Source of the DNA: Acaricomes phytoseiuli DSM 14247 | Lineage (GTDB): Bacteria; Actinomycetota; Actinomycetes; Actinomycetales; Micrococcaceae | DNA: 64,000 bases | NCBI RefSeq assembly: GCF_000376245.1 | Contig: NZ_AQXM01000063.1 | Span: 1 to 64,000, forward strand | Direction: 5' to 3' | Part shown: positions 33,758 through 43,750 of the stretch, piece after piece | How the letters are laid out: every line of letters starts with the position of its first letter | Numbering within the stretch: the first letter of the stretch is position 1 | Program-made: the position numbers and the translations under genes | The notes under the pieces: model-generated | Databases searched by the model: none | What the model was told of the DNA's origin: nothing | The model's input: the letters and a program-made list of their open reading frames with translations, nothing else

Positions 33758-34930
33758 GTGACTTCGGTCAGTCTCGGGATGCCCACGGCACCCCCTCCAG
33801 TACTTGCTCCGCGCCGGAAGACCCGGCAGATCAAAGTGGGGTCGGTGGGAGTAGGTTCGGATTCGCCGATCAGCGTTCAATCGATGACGACTACGCCGAC
33901 AACGGATATCAATGCCACGCTGCAGCAGATCGCCGAGCTGACAGCCACCGGCTGCGATATCGTCCGGGTAGCCTGCCCCACTTCTGACGACGCCGAGGCT
34001 CTGCCGATCATCGCAAAGAAATCCCAGATCCCCGTGATCGCGGATATTCATTTCCAGCCGAAATACGTTTTCGCGGCGATCGAAGCCGGTTGCGCCGCAG
34101 TACGGGTGAACCCGGGGAACATCCGGAAGTTCGACGACCAGGTCAAAGAGATCGCGCAAGCTGCCAAAGACCACGGGGTTTCCATCCGAATCGGCGTCAA
34201 CGCTGGCTCCCTCGACCCCCGTTTGCTCAAGAAATACGGTAAAGCCACGCCCGAGGCGCTGGTCGAATCTGCGGTATGGGAAGCCTCCCTTTTCGAAGAG
34301 CACGATTTCCACGACTTCAAGATCTCCGTCAAGCACAATGACCCGGTGGTCATGGTGCGCGCCTATGAACTGCTCGCGGAGCAGGGGGACTGGCCGCTGC
34401 ACCTGGGTGTTACCGAGGCCGGCCCGGCGTTCCAGGGAACCATCAAATCCGCAACCGCTTTCGGTGCGCTGCTCTCCAAGGGCATCGGCGACACCATCCG
34501 GGTTTCGCTCTCCGCGCCCCCGGTGGAGGAGATCAAGGTGGGGACTCAGATCCTGCAGTCGCTCAACCTCAGGCCGCGCAAGCTGGAGATCGTCTCTTGC
34601 CCCTCCTGCGGCCGAGCCCAGGTGGACGTCTACAAGCTCGCCGATGAAGTCACCGCCGGTCTGGAGGGCATGGAAGTGCCCCTGCGTGTGGCGGTGATGG
34701 GCTGCGTGGTCAACGGCCCCGGGGAAGCCCGCGAAGCAGACCTGGGCGTCGCCTCCGGAAACGGCAAAGGGAAGATCTTCGTCAAGGGCGAAGTCATCAA
34801 AACCGTGCCGGAAGATCAGATCGTGGAGACACTGATCGACGAGGCGATGCGGATCGCTGAAGAGATGGAGCAGTCCGAGGACGGCGACGGAGATCTTACC
34901 ACGAGAAGCCCCGTTGTCAGTGTCTCCTGA
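33758..34930 (+). CDS. ispG: 4-hydroxy-3-methylbut-2-enyl diphosphate synthase
   Basis: Fe-S enzyme of the MEP pathway reducing methylerythritol cyclodiphosphate to HMBPP. The 390-residue product has the TIM-barrel part ([60 protein letters not shown]) and the C-terminal 4Fe-4S domain with Cys281 and Cys284 (SCPSCGR) and Cys316 ([11 protein letters not shown]), and the cluster-binding Glu downstream. GTG 33758 has AAGGAG nine bases before it. Together with dxr it gives two MEP steps in this segment. Confidence 0.96.
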   Translation: MTSVSLGMPTAPPPVLAPRRKTRQIKVGSVGVGSDSPISVQSMTTTPTTDINATLQQIAELTATGCDIVRVACPTSDDAEALPIIAKKSQIPVIADIHFQPKYVFAAIEAGCAAVRVNPGNIRKFDDQVKEIAQAAKDHGVSIRIGVNAGSLDPRLLKKYGKATPEALVESAVWEASLFEEHDFHDFKISVKHNDPVVMVRAYELLAEQGDWPLHLGVTEAGPAFQGTIKSATAFGALLSKGIGDTIRVSLSAPPVEEIKVGTQILQSLNLRPRKLEIVSCPSCGRAQVDVYKLADEVTAGLEGMEVPLRVAVMGCVVNGPGEAREADLGVASGNGKGKIFVKGEVIKTVPEDQIVETLIDEAMRIAEEMEQSEDGDGDLTTRSPVVSVS

Positions 34931-34991
34931 GCCTGAGAGCACGGCGCCCCGCCAGCCTCTGCAGCTGCTTGAGCACACCGAATAACCGGCC

Positions 34992-35828
34992 ATGCCACGG
35001 CTGCGCCGCTTAGAGGACGCTGACACCTGTGCGCTTTCGGCACTGCTGAAAAAGGACCCGGTGGCGAATGTGTTCCTCAGCTCACAACTGGAACGGCTCG
35101 GTAGTGCAGGGGCCGTCGGCCCGGACGTTTTGTTGCTCGGCGGCTTCGAGGCAGCGGATCAGCTCGCCTCGGCATGCTGGATCGGATCGAACATCGTGCC
35201 GACAGAACTTGCGGAACCCTACGCTCAGATCTTCGCCAGTCACATTGCGCGCCTGCAGCGAAGGCACGCCAGCATTTACGGCCCGGCCGGTGGCGTGCTC
35301 GCCTTGGCTCGGGCTCTGCACGGCTTGGGGATCAAGGCTTCTGGGGTCCGTGCGGAGCAGCCGCTGCTGGCCATCGAAACAGAGCCTGCGATCGAGCCTC
35401 CGGGGCTGGTCGCGCCCAGCCAAATAGATCATTACGGGAAGATTCTGCCTGCCTCGGTGGCGATGTTCGAAGAAGAAGTTGGGTACTCTCCATATTCCGG
35501 GAGCGGGGAGTTCTACCGGCGCAGAGTGGCTTCGCTGATTCGTTCGGGGCATTCTTTCAGTTATCTGGATGCCGACGGAGAAGTTGTCTTCAAAGCCGAT
35601 CTCGGTGTTCTTTCCCGCCGGGTGGCTCAGATCCAGGGGGTCTGGCTGCGGCCCGAGGACCGCGGGCAAGGACACAGCGCGGGCTATATGGCTGATGTGG
35701 TGCACTTGGCCCGTGCTTTTGCCCCTGTGGTGAGTCTCTACGTCAACGGATACAACTCCAGGGCGCGGGCCAGTTACGCGCGGGTGGGGTTTACCCAGGT
35801 GGGCACCTTCGCGACGGTACTGTTCTGA
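34992..35828 (+). CDS. DUF4081/GNAT acetyltransferase
   Basis: A 278-residue protein with an N-terminal DUF4081-type domain (LRRLEDADTCALSALLKKDP, VANVFLSSQLERLG) and a C-terminal GNAT fold with acetyl-CoA loop WLRPEDRGQGHSAGYMADVV and a terminal VSLYVNGYNSRARASYARVG. The same two-domain protein follows ispG in most actinobacteria; its substrate is not known. ATG 34992 is used. It lies 61 bases after ispG and is likely co-transcribed. Confidence 0.9.
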   Translation: MPRLRRLEDADTCALSALLKKDPVANVFLSSQLERLGSAGAVGPDVLLLGGFEAADQLASACWIGSNIVPTELAEPYAQIFASHIARLQRRHASIYGPAGGVLALARALHGLGIKASGVRAEQPLLAIETEPAIEPPGLVAPSQIDHYGKILPASVAMFEEEVGYSPYSGSGEFYRRRVASLIRSGHSFSYLDADGEVVFKADLGVLSRRVAQIQGVWLRPEDRGQGHSAGYMADVVHLARAFAPVVSLYVNGYNSRARASYARVGFTQVGTFATVLF

Positions 35829-35858
35829 ATCTGAAGAGGGCTGTGGATTACTAGGGCC

Positions 35859-36482
35859 TCAACCCTGGCTGTCTCCCCAGACAGGATTATCAGCCGGTGG
35901 GCTCCAGAGCGGCGGGTCCCCTGCGAAAGAATACGCGCCCTTCTGGATTCGCTCGATAGCAGATTCGATCCACCGCTGATGCGAGGCCAGGACTTCAGCT
36001 CCGAAGTAGAAGTGCTCTGCCACATGCGGCGGAGCCAGTTCCGTATGCTCTGCGAAGTGCTCTTGCTGTTTCCGGAGCTTGTTCAGCTGGTCTTCGAGCA
36101 GGCGCTGACGCTGCCCCAGCAGCTCCAGGGCTTCACCCCGGGGTAGGAAGGGCAGAAAAGAGATGGCAGCCATGACAGTGGCAACCGTCGGGGAGGTCAC
36201 ATCGAAGATCGCCTGACGCAGGAGCCGGTCGAACTCGGCGAGCCCCAGATCGGTGATCTGATAGATGGCCTTCGGTTCGAGTTCGGCATGGTCCTGCGGC
36301 AGGATCTCTACCAGATCTTCTTTCTGCAGGGTGCGCAGGGAGGAGTAGATCGACCCCGGTTTCACATTGGCCCAGCGGTCCACCTGCCATGAGTTGAGTT
36401 CCTGCAGCAGCAGGTAGCCGTGCGCCGGGCCGAAGATACGCACTACGCCGAGCACGATGAGTCGTGTGGTGTAGGGGGCCAT
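35859..36482 (-). CDS. PadR-family transcriptional regulator
   Basis: A 207-residue protein with an N-terminal winged helix (LIVLGVVRIFGPAHGYLLLQ, VKPGSIYSSLRTLQKEDLVE) and a longer C-terminal coiled-coil dimer domain (QRQRLLEDQLNKLRKQQEHF), the PadR-s2/Vir-like layout. Such proteins repress multidrug exporters or stress genes. No exporter lies next to it, so the target is unknown. It is divergent from proS across a gap of about 165 bases. Confidence 0.9.
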   Translation of the reverse strand: MAPYTTRLIVLGVVRIFGPAHGYLLLQELNSWQVDRWANVKPGSIYSSLRTLQKEDLVEILPQDHAELEPKAIYQITDLGLAEFDRLLRQAIFDVTSPTVATVMAAISFLPFLPRGEALELLGQRQRLLEDQLNKLRKQQEHFAEHTELAPPHVAEHFYFGAEVLASHQRWIESAIERIQKGAYSFAGDPPLWSPPADNPVWGDSQG

Positions 36483-36648
36483 AATCAGATTCTAGGCCAG
36501 TATCGGATCCCTTAGTTCAGAGTTACGGTTGTCGTCCGCACTCATGCTCTGTGATGCTTCTGCCTGCCGCAGGGCTGTAGATTAGGACGAGTTCGCTTTG
36601 TGCCTGTGCAAAGCATATTCGCCGATCCGCCAGAAGGGAGCCACACCG

Positions 36649-38460
36649 GTGGTTCTTCGTCTTTCCACCCTGTTCCTCCGCACTTTGCGGGAAGATCCTG
36701 CTGATGCGGAGGTCGCCAGCCACCGGCTGCTGGTCCGCGCAGGCTACATCCGCCGTGCCGCACCGGGTATCTACACCTGGCTGCCTCTGGGTATCAAGGT
36801 GCTGGCCAAGGTAGAGGCCATCGTTCGTGAGGAAATGGCTGCTATCGGGTCCCAGGAGGTCCACTTCCCGGCACTGCTGCCCAGGGAGCCTTATGAGGCG
36901 TCCAATCGCTGGACAGAGTACGGTGAGGGGCTCTTCCGCCTTAAAGACCGCAAGCAGAATGATTACCTGCTGGCACCGACGCATGAAGAAGTCTTCACGC
37001 TCCTGGTCAAGGATCTGTACTCCTCGTATAAGGATCTTCCGCTCAGCCTGTACCAGATCCAGACAAAATACCGCGATGAAGCCCGACCCAGGGCTGGGCT
37101 CATGCGTGGCCGTGAGTTCATCATGAAGGATGCTTACTCCTTCGACATCGATGATGCCGGGTTGGAAGAAAGCTACCAGGCGCATCGCGGAGCGTACTTC
37201 CGGATTTTCGAGCGGCTGGGTCTGGAAGTCATCGCGGTCCAGGCCACCGCCGGTGCGATGGGCGGATCCAAGAGCGAGGAGTTCCTGCATCCGAGCCCGG
37301 TCGGTGAAGACACCTTCGTGCGCTCGGCGGGCGGCTACGCCGCCAATGTCGAGGCCGTTTCCACCGTGGTTCCCCAGGACATCGACTTCAGCGGCTTCCC
37401 ATCGGCTGAAGTCCGGGACACTCCCAATAGCCCGACCATCGAGACTCTGGTCGCGGTGGCGAACGACCTCGCGCCGCGTGATGCGGACAGAGGCGAGTGG
37501 ACTGCGGCGGATACCCTCAAGAACGTCGTCCTCGCGGTGCAGCTGCCCACCGGTGAGCGGGAACTGGTGATCATCGGGGTGCCGGGGGACAGGACCGTGG
37601 ACCTCAAGCGCCTGGAGGCCACGCTTCCGGAGCATCTGGAAGTCAGTGGTGAGATCAGCGTAGAGGCAGCCAATGATGAAGACCTCCGCAAGCACCCGCT
37701 CCTGGTGAAGGGGTACATTGGCCCGGGTCTGACTCTTGAAGACACGCTACTTGGCATTGGAGGTCGTAGTCGCTTGCGCTATCTGGTGGATCCCCGGGTG
37801 GTCTCCGGAAGCCAGTGGATCACCGGTGCGAATGCTGCGGGCCAGCACGTCTTCGGCCTGGTAGCAGGCCGGGACTTCGGCTGGGACGGCGTGGTCGAGT
37901 CGGTGGAAGTCCGTTCCGGAGATCAGGCGCCCGATGGTTCAGGAGAGCTGGAGATCGCCCGCGGCGTGGAAATGGGGCATGTTTTCCAGCTAGGCCGCCG
38001 CTACGCCGAAGTCCTGGACCTGAAAGTCCTGGACCAGAACGGCAAGCAAGTCGTGGTCACCATGGGCTCTTACGGAGTCGGGGTCACCCGTGCCATCGCC
38101 GCTATCGCCGAGAAGAACAATGATGACCGCGGCCTGATCTGGCCGCTCGCCGTGGCACCGGCCGAAGTCCATGTAGTGGCCGTGGGCAAGGACGAGGCTG
38201 TTTTCGAGGCCGCTGAGAAGATCACGGCTGATCTTGAAGCAGCGGGTGCAGAGGTCATGTTCGATGATCGCCTCAAAGTCTCACCCGGGGTGAAGTTCGG
38301 CGATGCCGAACTCATCGGCGTGCCGATCATCGTGGCTGTCGGCCGCGGTCTCGCCGAGGGCGTCGTCGAGCTTAAGGACCGCCGCAGCGGGGAGGCTCAG
38401 AACGTTCCCGTGGATGAGGCAGTGGCCCGGATCCTCAAACTGCGCGAACAGCTGAGCTGA
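36649..38460 (+). CDS. proS: Prolyl-tRNA synthetase (bacterial type)
   Basis: Charges tRNA-Pro. The 603-residue product is the bacterial form with an editing insertion: class II motif 1 region ([20 protein letters not shown]), motif 2 ([21 protein letters not shown]), the INS editing domain between about 220 and 400, motif 3 ([20 protein letters not shown]) and a C-terminal anticodon-binding domain. GTG 36649 follows AAGGGAG at eight bases; an open frame runs 17 codons further up without conservation. No T-box or other leader structure was recognised in the divergent gap. Confidence 0.96.
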   Translation: MVLRLSTLFLRTLREDPADAEVASHRLLVRAGYIRRAAPGIYTWLPLGIKVLAKVEAIVREEMAAIGSQEVHFPALLPREPYEASNRWTEYGEGLFRLKDRKQNDYLLAPTHEEVFTLLVKDLYSSYKDLPLSLYQIQTKYRDEARPRAGLMRGREFIMKDAYSFDIDDAGLEESYQAHRGAYFRIFERLGLEVIAVQATAGAMGGSKSEEFLHPSPVGEDTFVRSAGGYAANVEAVSTVVPQDIDFSGFPSAEVRDTPNSPTIETLVAVANDLAPRDADRGEWTAADTLKNVVLAVQLPTGERELVIIGVPGDRTVDLKRLEATLPEHLEVSGEISVEAANDEDLRKHPLLVKGYIGPGLTLEDTLLGIGGRSRLRYLVDPRVVSGSQWITGANAAGQHVFGLVAGRDFGWDGVVESVEVRSGDQAPDGSGELEIARGVEMGHVFQLGRRYAEVLDLKVLDQNGKQVVVTMGSYGVGVTRAIAAIAEKNNDDRGLIWPLAVAPAEVHVVAVGKDEAVFEAAEKITADLEAAGAEVMFDDRLKVSPGVKFGDAELIGVPIIVAVGRGLAEGVVELKDRRSGEAQNVPVDEAVARILKLREQLS

Positions 38461-38480
38461 TGAACCGCTGAAGCCCGACC

Positions 38481-39278
38481 ATGATCACCGGCATCGAGGA
38501 CCTCTCCACGCTCACACTGTCCCTAGTGCTCGTGGCAGGTTTCGCGGCGGGTTGGATCGATGCGGTGGTGGGCGGCGGGGGTTTGCTGCAGCTGCCGGTG
38601 CTGCTCATGGTGCCCGGTATCACCCCGGTGCAAGCTCTGGCCACTAATAAACTCGGTTCGATCTTCGGTACTGCGACGAGCTCGCTCACCTACTACCGGC
38701 GGGTCCGACCGGATCTGCGGACAGCACTGCCCATGGCGGCTATCGCCCTATTGGGAAGCGTGGCCGGTGCCATGCTCGCGGTCAGCCTGCCGCAGAGCGT
38801 GTTCAAACCGGTCATCGTTCTGGCTTTGCTCGGAGTGGCTTTGTTCACCGCTTTCAGCAGGAATCTCGGGCAGACGACGGTGCTCCGGTTCCAGGGCAGG
38901 CGGCACTACCTTTCGGCCTGTGGAATAGGGGCGGTGATCGGTGCTTATGACGGGCTGCTCGGCCCGGGGACCGGATCGTTTCTGGTCATCGCGCTGGTCG
39001 CGCTTATGGGTTACCGCTTCCTGGAAGCCAGCGCCCAAGCCAAGATCGTCAACCTGGCCACCAACTTCGGCGCCCTGCTGTTCTTCTCGTTTCAGGGCTC
39101 GGTGCTCTGGACGCTGGGGATTCTGCTGGGGCTGGCGAATATGGCCGGCGGCTACTTGGGCGCACGGACTGCCGTGGCTCGGGGCAGCCGTTTCATCCGG
39201 ATCATCTTCCTGATCGTGGTCACTGCCCTGATCCTGAAGCTGAGCTGGGATATCGCGGGAGATCTTCTTCCACGCTAG
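38481..39278 (+). CDS. TSUP (TauE/SafE) family permease
   Basis: A 265-residue membrane protein with about eight helices in two repeats. It shows FAAGWIDAVVGGGGLLQLPV, then PVQALATNKLGSIFGTATSS near residue 50, and a second-half match GAYDGLLGPGTGSFLVIALV. Family members export sulfite, sulfoacetate or other organosulfur anions; the substrate cannot be told. It starts 20 bases after proS. Its last 59 bases overlap the end of the convergent kinase-like gene. Confidence 0.9.
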   Translation: MITGIEDLSTLTLSLVLVAGFAAGWIDAVVGGGGLLQLPVLLMVPGITPVQALATNKLGSIFGTATSSLTYYRRVRPDLRTALPMAAIALLGSVAGAMLAVSLPQSVFKPVIVLALLGVALFTAFSRNLGQTTVLRFQGRRHYLSACGIGAVIGAYDGLLGPGTGSFLVIALVALMGYRFLEASAQAKIVNLATNFGALLFFSFQGSVLWTLGILLGLANMAGGYLGARTAVARGSRFIRIIFLIVVTALILKLSWDIAGDLLPR

Positions 39279-40329
39279 TCTGGCCGAGGCTGATATCGAG
39301 CAGATGCGGATGCGCCAGCTCCGGGATCGGTGTGCCGGCCAGGGTGCTGGCGACCCAGAGCGAGCGGCCCAGGTCCCGTTCATGCCCCGGCGCGGCCGCG
39401 TACCAGAGCGCGTTATCCACCTCGCGGACGATGCTCCAGCGGCGTGCACTGGACTCGTCGAGACCGGCCGCTGCGCACAGTGACTCGAAACGATCCAGGA
39501 GCCCCTCCTCGGGGGAATCCGCGGGCAGGTCTCGGAGCCGATTCCAGAGGGCCGGGGCCACCGCGAATTCGGGGACGCCGACGACCGCTTGCGGGTCGAT
39601 GGCCAGGAAGTCCTCAACGGCCTGGCCGGAGCGCCCCGGAATCGCCAGGATGTTCTCATAGTGCAGATCGGCATGAACCAGCACGTGCTCTGCCTGCGGA
39701 AGAGTCTTGAGCTCTGTCTGACAGGCATCGACCGCGGCCTTCAGCAACCAGAAAGGGAAGTCAGAGGCCCCCGGTACTCCTGGCTGCTTCCGCAGCTGCC
39801 GCCACTCCTGCTCGAAACTGGCAGCCCAGCGTTCAGCGCGTTCCAGCAGCCGGGGTATCAGCTGCCACTGACTGCGCTGAGCCGCGTTGCGGGAGAGGTT
39901 CCTGAGCACTGAGCCCCAGGCCGATACCGCTTGGTGCATCGGCAGTTCTGCGAGGGAGAGGCTGTCGTTGAGACGGTCCAGGAGCAGCACCCGGCGCAGC
40001 GGATCCTGGTCGATCAGGGGCACTGCTCCCTGACCGCCCCACAGCTGGAGAGCAGCTGCCTCCTCCGCGGTCTCCGGTTCAGGGAAGCTCGCTTTCAGCA
40101 CCGCATCGCGTCCGTTTTCCTGCCGTACCGGCAGGGCTAAGGCGGTGTGTCCACTCCATGCGCTACCGCCCGTCGGTAGATCCAGGGTGAGCCGCCAGTG
40201 ATCCACTGCGGAGGCGACAGTCCCAGGCAGTTCGCTCAGCCAGGCCCGGCGTTGCGGAGTGTTCCGGAAACGCTCTGCCAGGTTCTCCGGAATCAGTGTC
40301 CGGATGGTGGCTTCACTGACGCCGGCCAT
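39220..40329 (-). CDS. APH(6)/hydroxyurea phosphotransferase-like kinase
   Basis: A 369-residue protein of the aminoglycoside/hydroxyurea phosphotransferase family. Features: AVLKASFPEPETAEEAAALQ in the N-lobe, VLLLDRLNDSLSLAE hinge, catalytic loop HVLVHADLHYENILA with Asp as base, and AIDPQAVVGVPEFAVAPALW with the metal-binding Asp. Family members phosphorylate streptomycin, but chromosomal actinobacterial copies usually have no proven resistance role. Length is about 70 residues above APH(6)-Id, through extra C-terminal sequence. It is transcribed downstream of the long acidic protein gene, separated by seven bases. Confidence 0.85.
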   Translation of the reverse strand: MAGVSEATIRTLIPENLAERFRNTPQRRAWLSELPGTVASAVDHWRLTLDLPTGGSAWSGHTALALPVRQENGRDAVLKASFPEPETAEEAAALQLWGGQGAVPLIDQDPLRRVLLLDRLNDSLSLAELPMHQAVSAWGSVLRNLSRNAAQRSQWQLIPRLLERAERWAASFEQEWRQLRKQPGVPGASDFPFWLLKAAVDACQTELKTLPQAEHVLVHADLHYENILAIPGRSGQAVEDFLAIDPQAVVGVPEFAVAPALWNRLRDLPADSPEEGLLDRFESLCAAAGLDESSARRWSIVREVDNALWYAAAPGHERDLGRSLWVASTLAGTPIPELAHPHLLDISLGQTSVEEDLPRYPSSASGSGQ

Positions 40330-40336
40330 GCTCTGA

Positions 40337-42943
40337 CTACTGGTTTTGCTGGTTCTGGCGAGCGGTTTCGGCTAAGCCCGGAAGCGCACGATCCGGTGTG
40401 CCCCATAACAACTGGCTCTGCACGGTGCTCAGCAGCCTGCCGAGAGCCCAGCTGCGGGCCTCGCCTTCGCTCAAACCGATCAGGTCCCCGTAGACCAGGG
40501 AGATCTGATCCTCCAGACGGCCCAGGCCGGGGCCCGGCTGATTCAGGAAATCGGTATCCAAAGCGAAACCGGGTTCTCGGGGCGGGACTTGGCCGCAGGC
40601 TTCCCGGATCAGCCGTTCGGCGCTTGTCAGAGCATTCTGATGAGTGCCGAGGCTCTGCTGCGCAGAAGCCACTAGCGGCCCTGAGGCGAGCCGGGGCAGA
40701 GCCACCTGATAGCTGTAGACGGCCCGTTGCTCCGCCAGGGAAACTGCTGATAACGCCGCTTGCAGGCCTGGCCCCTCTTGCTGCCCGGTATTACCCTGTC
40801 CGGTGCAGCTCGTGGCCTGCGGGGTCGGCATAGGGGCGGGCTGGCTGAGCGCGAGAGGTTCGCGCTGCTGCTGGGCGAGCTGCCCCAGATACTGAGCGGC
40901 TCCTGCTTGCCCGCTGCCGGCGGCCGCGAGCAGCCTTGCCATACCGGAATCCACCGCGGGATCCGCTGCGCTATCAATAGTGCGCTGCGCAGAAGCGCGG
41001 AGTCCATCGATTAACTCCGGAACTGATGAGGCTCTGGGCGCTTCTTTATCTGCTGCAGAGGGCACGCTTACCGATGCTGGATCCTCGGCTAGTGCCGCAG
41101 CGGTACCGCTGGGACGCAGAGCCTCAGCGGCCGCCGTGAGAGTTTTCACGCTGTAGTCCAGCCCGGGGACGGTTGCTCCTGGCGCGGCCTGTTGGAGGGA
41201 TGTCGCTGCGGTCAAAAGCCGCTGTGCGGAGCTGAGTGCTTCTTCCCGTGCCGTTTCGGCTGGGTTCGGAGTCTCGCCGAGCTGATTGCGCTCGGTGATG
41301 ACCGAGCCGGTGACAAGCACTAAGGCCAGGACGAGGATCAGCAGCAGTACCCGCCTGACCCAGCGCGCAATGCTCCGGTTAGTGCTGGGGGCCGCTGATC
41401 CAGTTGTGCTGCGTTGTTTCGGTTGTTCCAGATCCTGCGGCTGGTCCAGAGAATCACTCGCAGGGTTGGCCTGGTGGGCGGCGAGCGCATCACGGCGCTC
41501 TCTGCCGCGAGGCCGTAATGTCTGGGCTCCGGCCAATGCGGTGGCTCCAGCAGCTGCTGAGGTCCCTGCCCCGGCGATGGCGATCTCGGTGCCTTGATCT
41601 TCTTCCGGGTTTACTGCTTCGTCTTCTGTTTTTTCTGCTTTTGCGCTTTCGGCAGTTGCACTGGTTTCGTGCCCTGGACTGGGTGTGTCTCCAACACTGG
41701 TTTCATCGTCAGGGCCGGGCTCATCGTCGCCGGGCACGGTCTCCAGCGGTGCATTGATGTCATTGACTGTGGTGGATTCCGTCACTTGCGGTGCGTCTGG
41801 TTCAGCGCTGGTATCAGCCTTGCCAGCTGAATCCTCGGTATCCTCGGCGGCAAACGGCAAGGAATCTTCCTGGGCGGCCGGGCTCAGCGGCTCGGACTCT
41901 GAGCGCTCCAGCGCCGGCTCTGCTTCTTGTTCTGTCGCCGGCTCTGCCTCTACCTCAGGCGAGCTGATCTGGGCAGCTGAAGCACTGCCGATTACCTGCT
42001 CGGTTCGCTCTGTTCCGGGCTGCGCGGTTTCAGCTGCGCCGAGGACAGCTGTCTGGGAATCCTCCTCGGATTCTTCCGCCCCGGAGTCTTCCGCTTCCGA
42101 CCCCTCCGCCGCCTGTTCTGATGCCGGGAGCTCGTCGGTTTCCAGAGGAGCGGCTTCGGCTTCTTGCGTCTCTGGCTCCTGTGGGTCCGGCTCCGGTGCT
42201 TCCACTTCCTCGAGCTGCTCTGCTTCTGGCTGCTGCGCTTCCAGGACCTCAGCGACGGCCTCAGCTGCAGTAGATTCTTCCGACCGTGCTTCTTCTTGCT
42301 CCTCCTGCTCTTCTTCGCTCTCATCGTCAGCATCGGGTGCAGACCGCTCCGAATCTTCCGCAGGCAGGGGGGCCTCAGCCGGTTCTTCGGCGGTCTCAGG
42401 GGCTTCAGCTGTGGATGTTTCAGTAACGGATTCAGTTTCGCTGACCGTCGCGGCCGAACGAGTCGAGTGATCGGAGTTGTCTTCGTTGTCTTCGGAGGCA
42501 TCCCCAAGCTCATCAAGAGCAGGTTCAGCCCAGGCCTGGGCGGTCGGCGGAGCCGCTGTGCTGGACTCTGCGGTTTCGGCTTCCACCTCGGAATCCGTAG
42601 TTTCTGATTCGGCCGTTTCGGCAGCAGGGACGGCATCGGCTGGGGGTGCAGGATCCGGCGCCGAGGCAGGTGCCGACGGGATCATCAGGACGGCATCGGG
42701 CTGTGCCGCTTGCTTCGGCTTTTCCGGTGCTACCGGCTTTCCCGGGGCACCGGCAGGAGCGCTTGCTCGCCGCGACTTTCCTCGTTTCTTACGGGTGACG
42801 CTGACTTGCTGCGCTGCCTGCTGCGACGTGGTAGCCCCCTGCTCCGCAGCTGGGGTATCCGGCGCAGAGGGACGCGGTGCATCATCGGATTCGCCGCTGG
42901 GACTCGGGTCATCGGGGCGCGCATCTCCGGTTAGCTTATTCAC
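40337..42943 (-). CDS. Large acidic one-TM protein with DUF4439 tail
   Basis: An 868-residue protein. Residues 1 to about 525 are low-complexity and strongly acidic (Glu, Ala, Ser, Thr, Pro), except for a basic patch RKKRGKSRRA near 52. A basic segment leads into one membrane helix at about 533-552 (VLLLILVLALVLVTGSVI). The outer C-terminal part ends in a ferritin-like DUF4439 domain (about 725-860; AALSAVSLAEQRAVYSYQVA, HQNALTSAERLIREACGQ). DUF4439 proteins are normally small lipoproteins next to the nusA operon, so the domain and place fit, but the 500-residue acidic inner region is unusual. GTG 42943. It is divergent from rimP. Confidence 0.82.
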   Translation of the reverse strand: MNKLTGDARPDDPSPSGESDDAPRPSAPDTPAAEQGATTSQQAAQQVSVTRKKRGKSRRASAPAGAPGKPVAPEKPKQAAQPDAVLMIPSAPASAPDPAPPADAVPAAETAESETTDSEVEAETAESSTAAPPTAQAWAEPALDELGDASEDNEDNSDHSTRSAATVSETESVTETSTAEAPETAEEPAEAPLPAEDSERSAPDADDESEEEQEEQEEARSEESTAAEAVAEVLEAQQPEAEQLEEVEAPEPDPQEPETQEAEAAPLETDELPASEQAAEGSEAEDSGAEESEEDSQTAVLGAAETAQPGTERTEQVIGSASAAQISSPEVEAEPATEQEAEPALERSESEPLSPAAQEDSLPFAAEDTEDSAGKADTSAEPDAPQVTESTTVNDINAPLETVPGDDEPGPDDETSVGDTPSPGHETSATAESAKAEKTEDEAVNPEEDQGTEIAIAGAGTSAAAGATALAGAQTLRPRGRERRDALAAHQANPASDSLDQPQDLEQPKQRSTTGSAAPSTNRSIARWVRRVLLLILVLALVLVTGSVITERNQLGETPNPAETAREEALSSAQRLLTAATSLQQAAPGATVPGLDYSVKTLTAAAEALRPSGTAAALAEDPASVSVPSAADKEAPRASSVPELIDGLRASAQRTIDSAADPAVDSGMARLLAAAGSGQAGAAQYLGQLAQQQREPLALSQPAPMPTPQATSCTGQGNTGQQEGPGLQAALSAVSLAEQRAVYSYQVALPRLASGPLVASAQQSLGTHQNALTSAERLIREACGQVPPREPGFALDTDFLNQPGPGLGRLEDQISLVYGDLIGLSEGEARSWALGRLLSTVQSQLLWGTPDRALPGLAETARQNQQNQ

Positions 42944-43116
42944 AAACTATAATTTTGCCACGCCCGGGGCCAATGAAGCACCTCTTCGCGCTTCGTGCCG
43001 GTTCCATGACATGTAAGGGTAAGAGGTCGTCGCGAAACCCTGCCGTGAATAGGTAGGCTAGGGGAACAACAGCATCAGTGTTGGTGCTGGCATATGGCTT
43101 CAGGAGGGCTGTGATC

Positions 43117-43749
43117 ATGTCCATTTCAGATCGATCGCACGACCCCGTTCCGGAGCCCAGCGCGGACGCAGCCGGCCCGGATTCGGAAATCGTCTCAGAT
43201 TCCAAGACAGTGCTGGCGGAACGCCTCTTCTCCTTATTGCAGCCAGTGGTTCAGGAGCGTCGCCTGTATCTTGAGGATGTTCAGGTCAAGATCGCCGGAA
43301 CACGTCGTATCGTGCATGTGATCGTGGACTTGCCGAACGGCGAAGAGGGCAGTGTCAGTTTGGATGTGATTGCTGACCTCTCCCACGCGCTATCGGCTGC
43401 TCTGGATGCCGATCCGGAAGATGATGATCGCCCCTATGAGCTCGAAGTCAGCTCACCGGGAGTGGGCAGGCCGCTCAGTGAGTTACGGCATTGGCGCCGC
43501 GCCCTGGGTCGGATCGTGACGGTGACGCCCGTCAAGCAAGAGCACACAGGTTCGCAGACTGGCCGGTTGGTCGAGGTGACCGAAGCAGGGGTAACCCTGC
43601 AACCCGAAGTTCAAGTGAAGAAGGGGATGAAACCTAAGGTCGGTGAGCCGGTGAGTTTCTCTTTCGATAAGATCCGGCAGGCCAAAGTAGAGGTGGAATT
43701 CCACCGCGCTGAGGAAAGCCGCGAAGCGAATCAGGAAGGCCGAGGCTGA
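43117..43749 (+). CDS. rimP: Ribosome maturation factor RimP
   Basis: Helps assemble the 30S subunit. The 210-residue product has the N-terminal domain ([20 protein letters not shown]), the signature [20 protein letters not shown] then [14 protein letters not shown], and the C-terminal SH3-like barrel. A Ser/Asp/Pro-rich N-terminal extension of about 28 residues is typical of actinobacteria. ATG 43117 sits nine bases after AGGAGG. It heads the rimP-nusA-ylxR-infB-rbfA-truB operon; nusA follows by one base. Confidence 0.95.
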   Translation: MSISDRSHDPVPEPSADAAGPDSEIVSDSKTVLAERLFSLLQPVVQERRLYLEDVQVKIAGTRRIVHVIVDLPNGEEGSVSLDVIADLSHALSAALDADPEDDDRPYELEVSSPGVGRPLSELRHWRRALGRIVTVTPVKQEHTGSQTGRLVEVTEAGVTLQPEVQVKKGMKPKVGEPVSFSFDKIRQAKVEVEFHRAEESREANQEGRG

Positions 43750-43750
43750 G

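Noticed and set aside
36483..36648. T-box or other leader ahead of proS
   Set aside because: No T-box consensus, stem I pattern or terminator/antiterminator pair found; a normal divergent promoter gap.
39220..40329. Antibiotic-resistance determinant (streptomycin kinase)
   Set aside because: Family likeness is clear, but the gene is chromosomal among housekeeping genes and longer than APH(6) enzymes; resistance is not supported by sequence alone.
41685..42470. 261-codon Ser/Ala-rich plus-strand frame
   Set aside because: Antisense of the low-complexity acidic region; only repetitive composition, no signal or motif.
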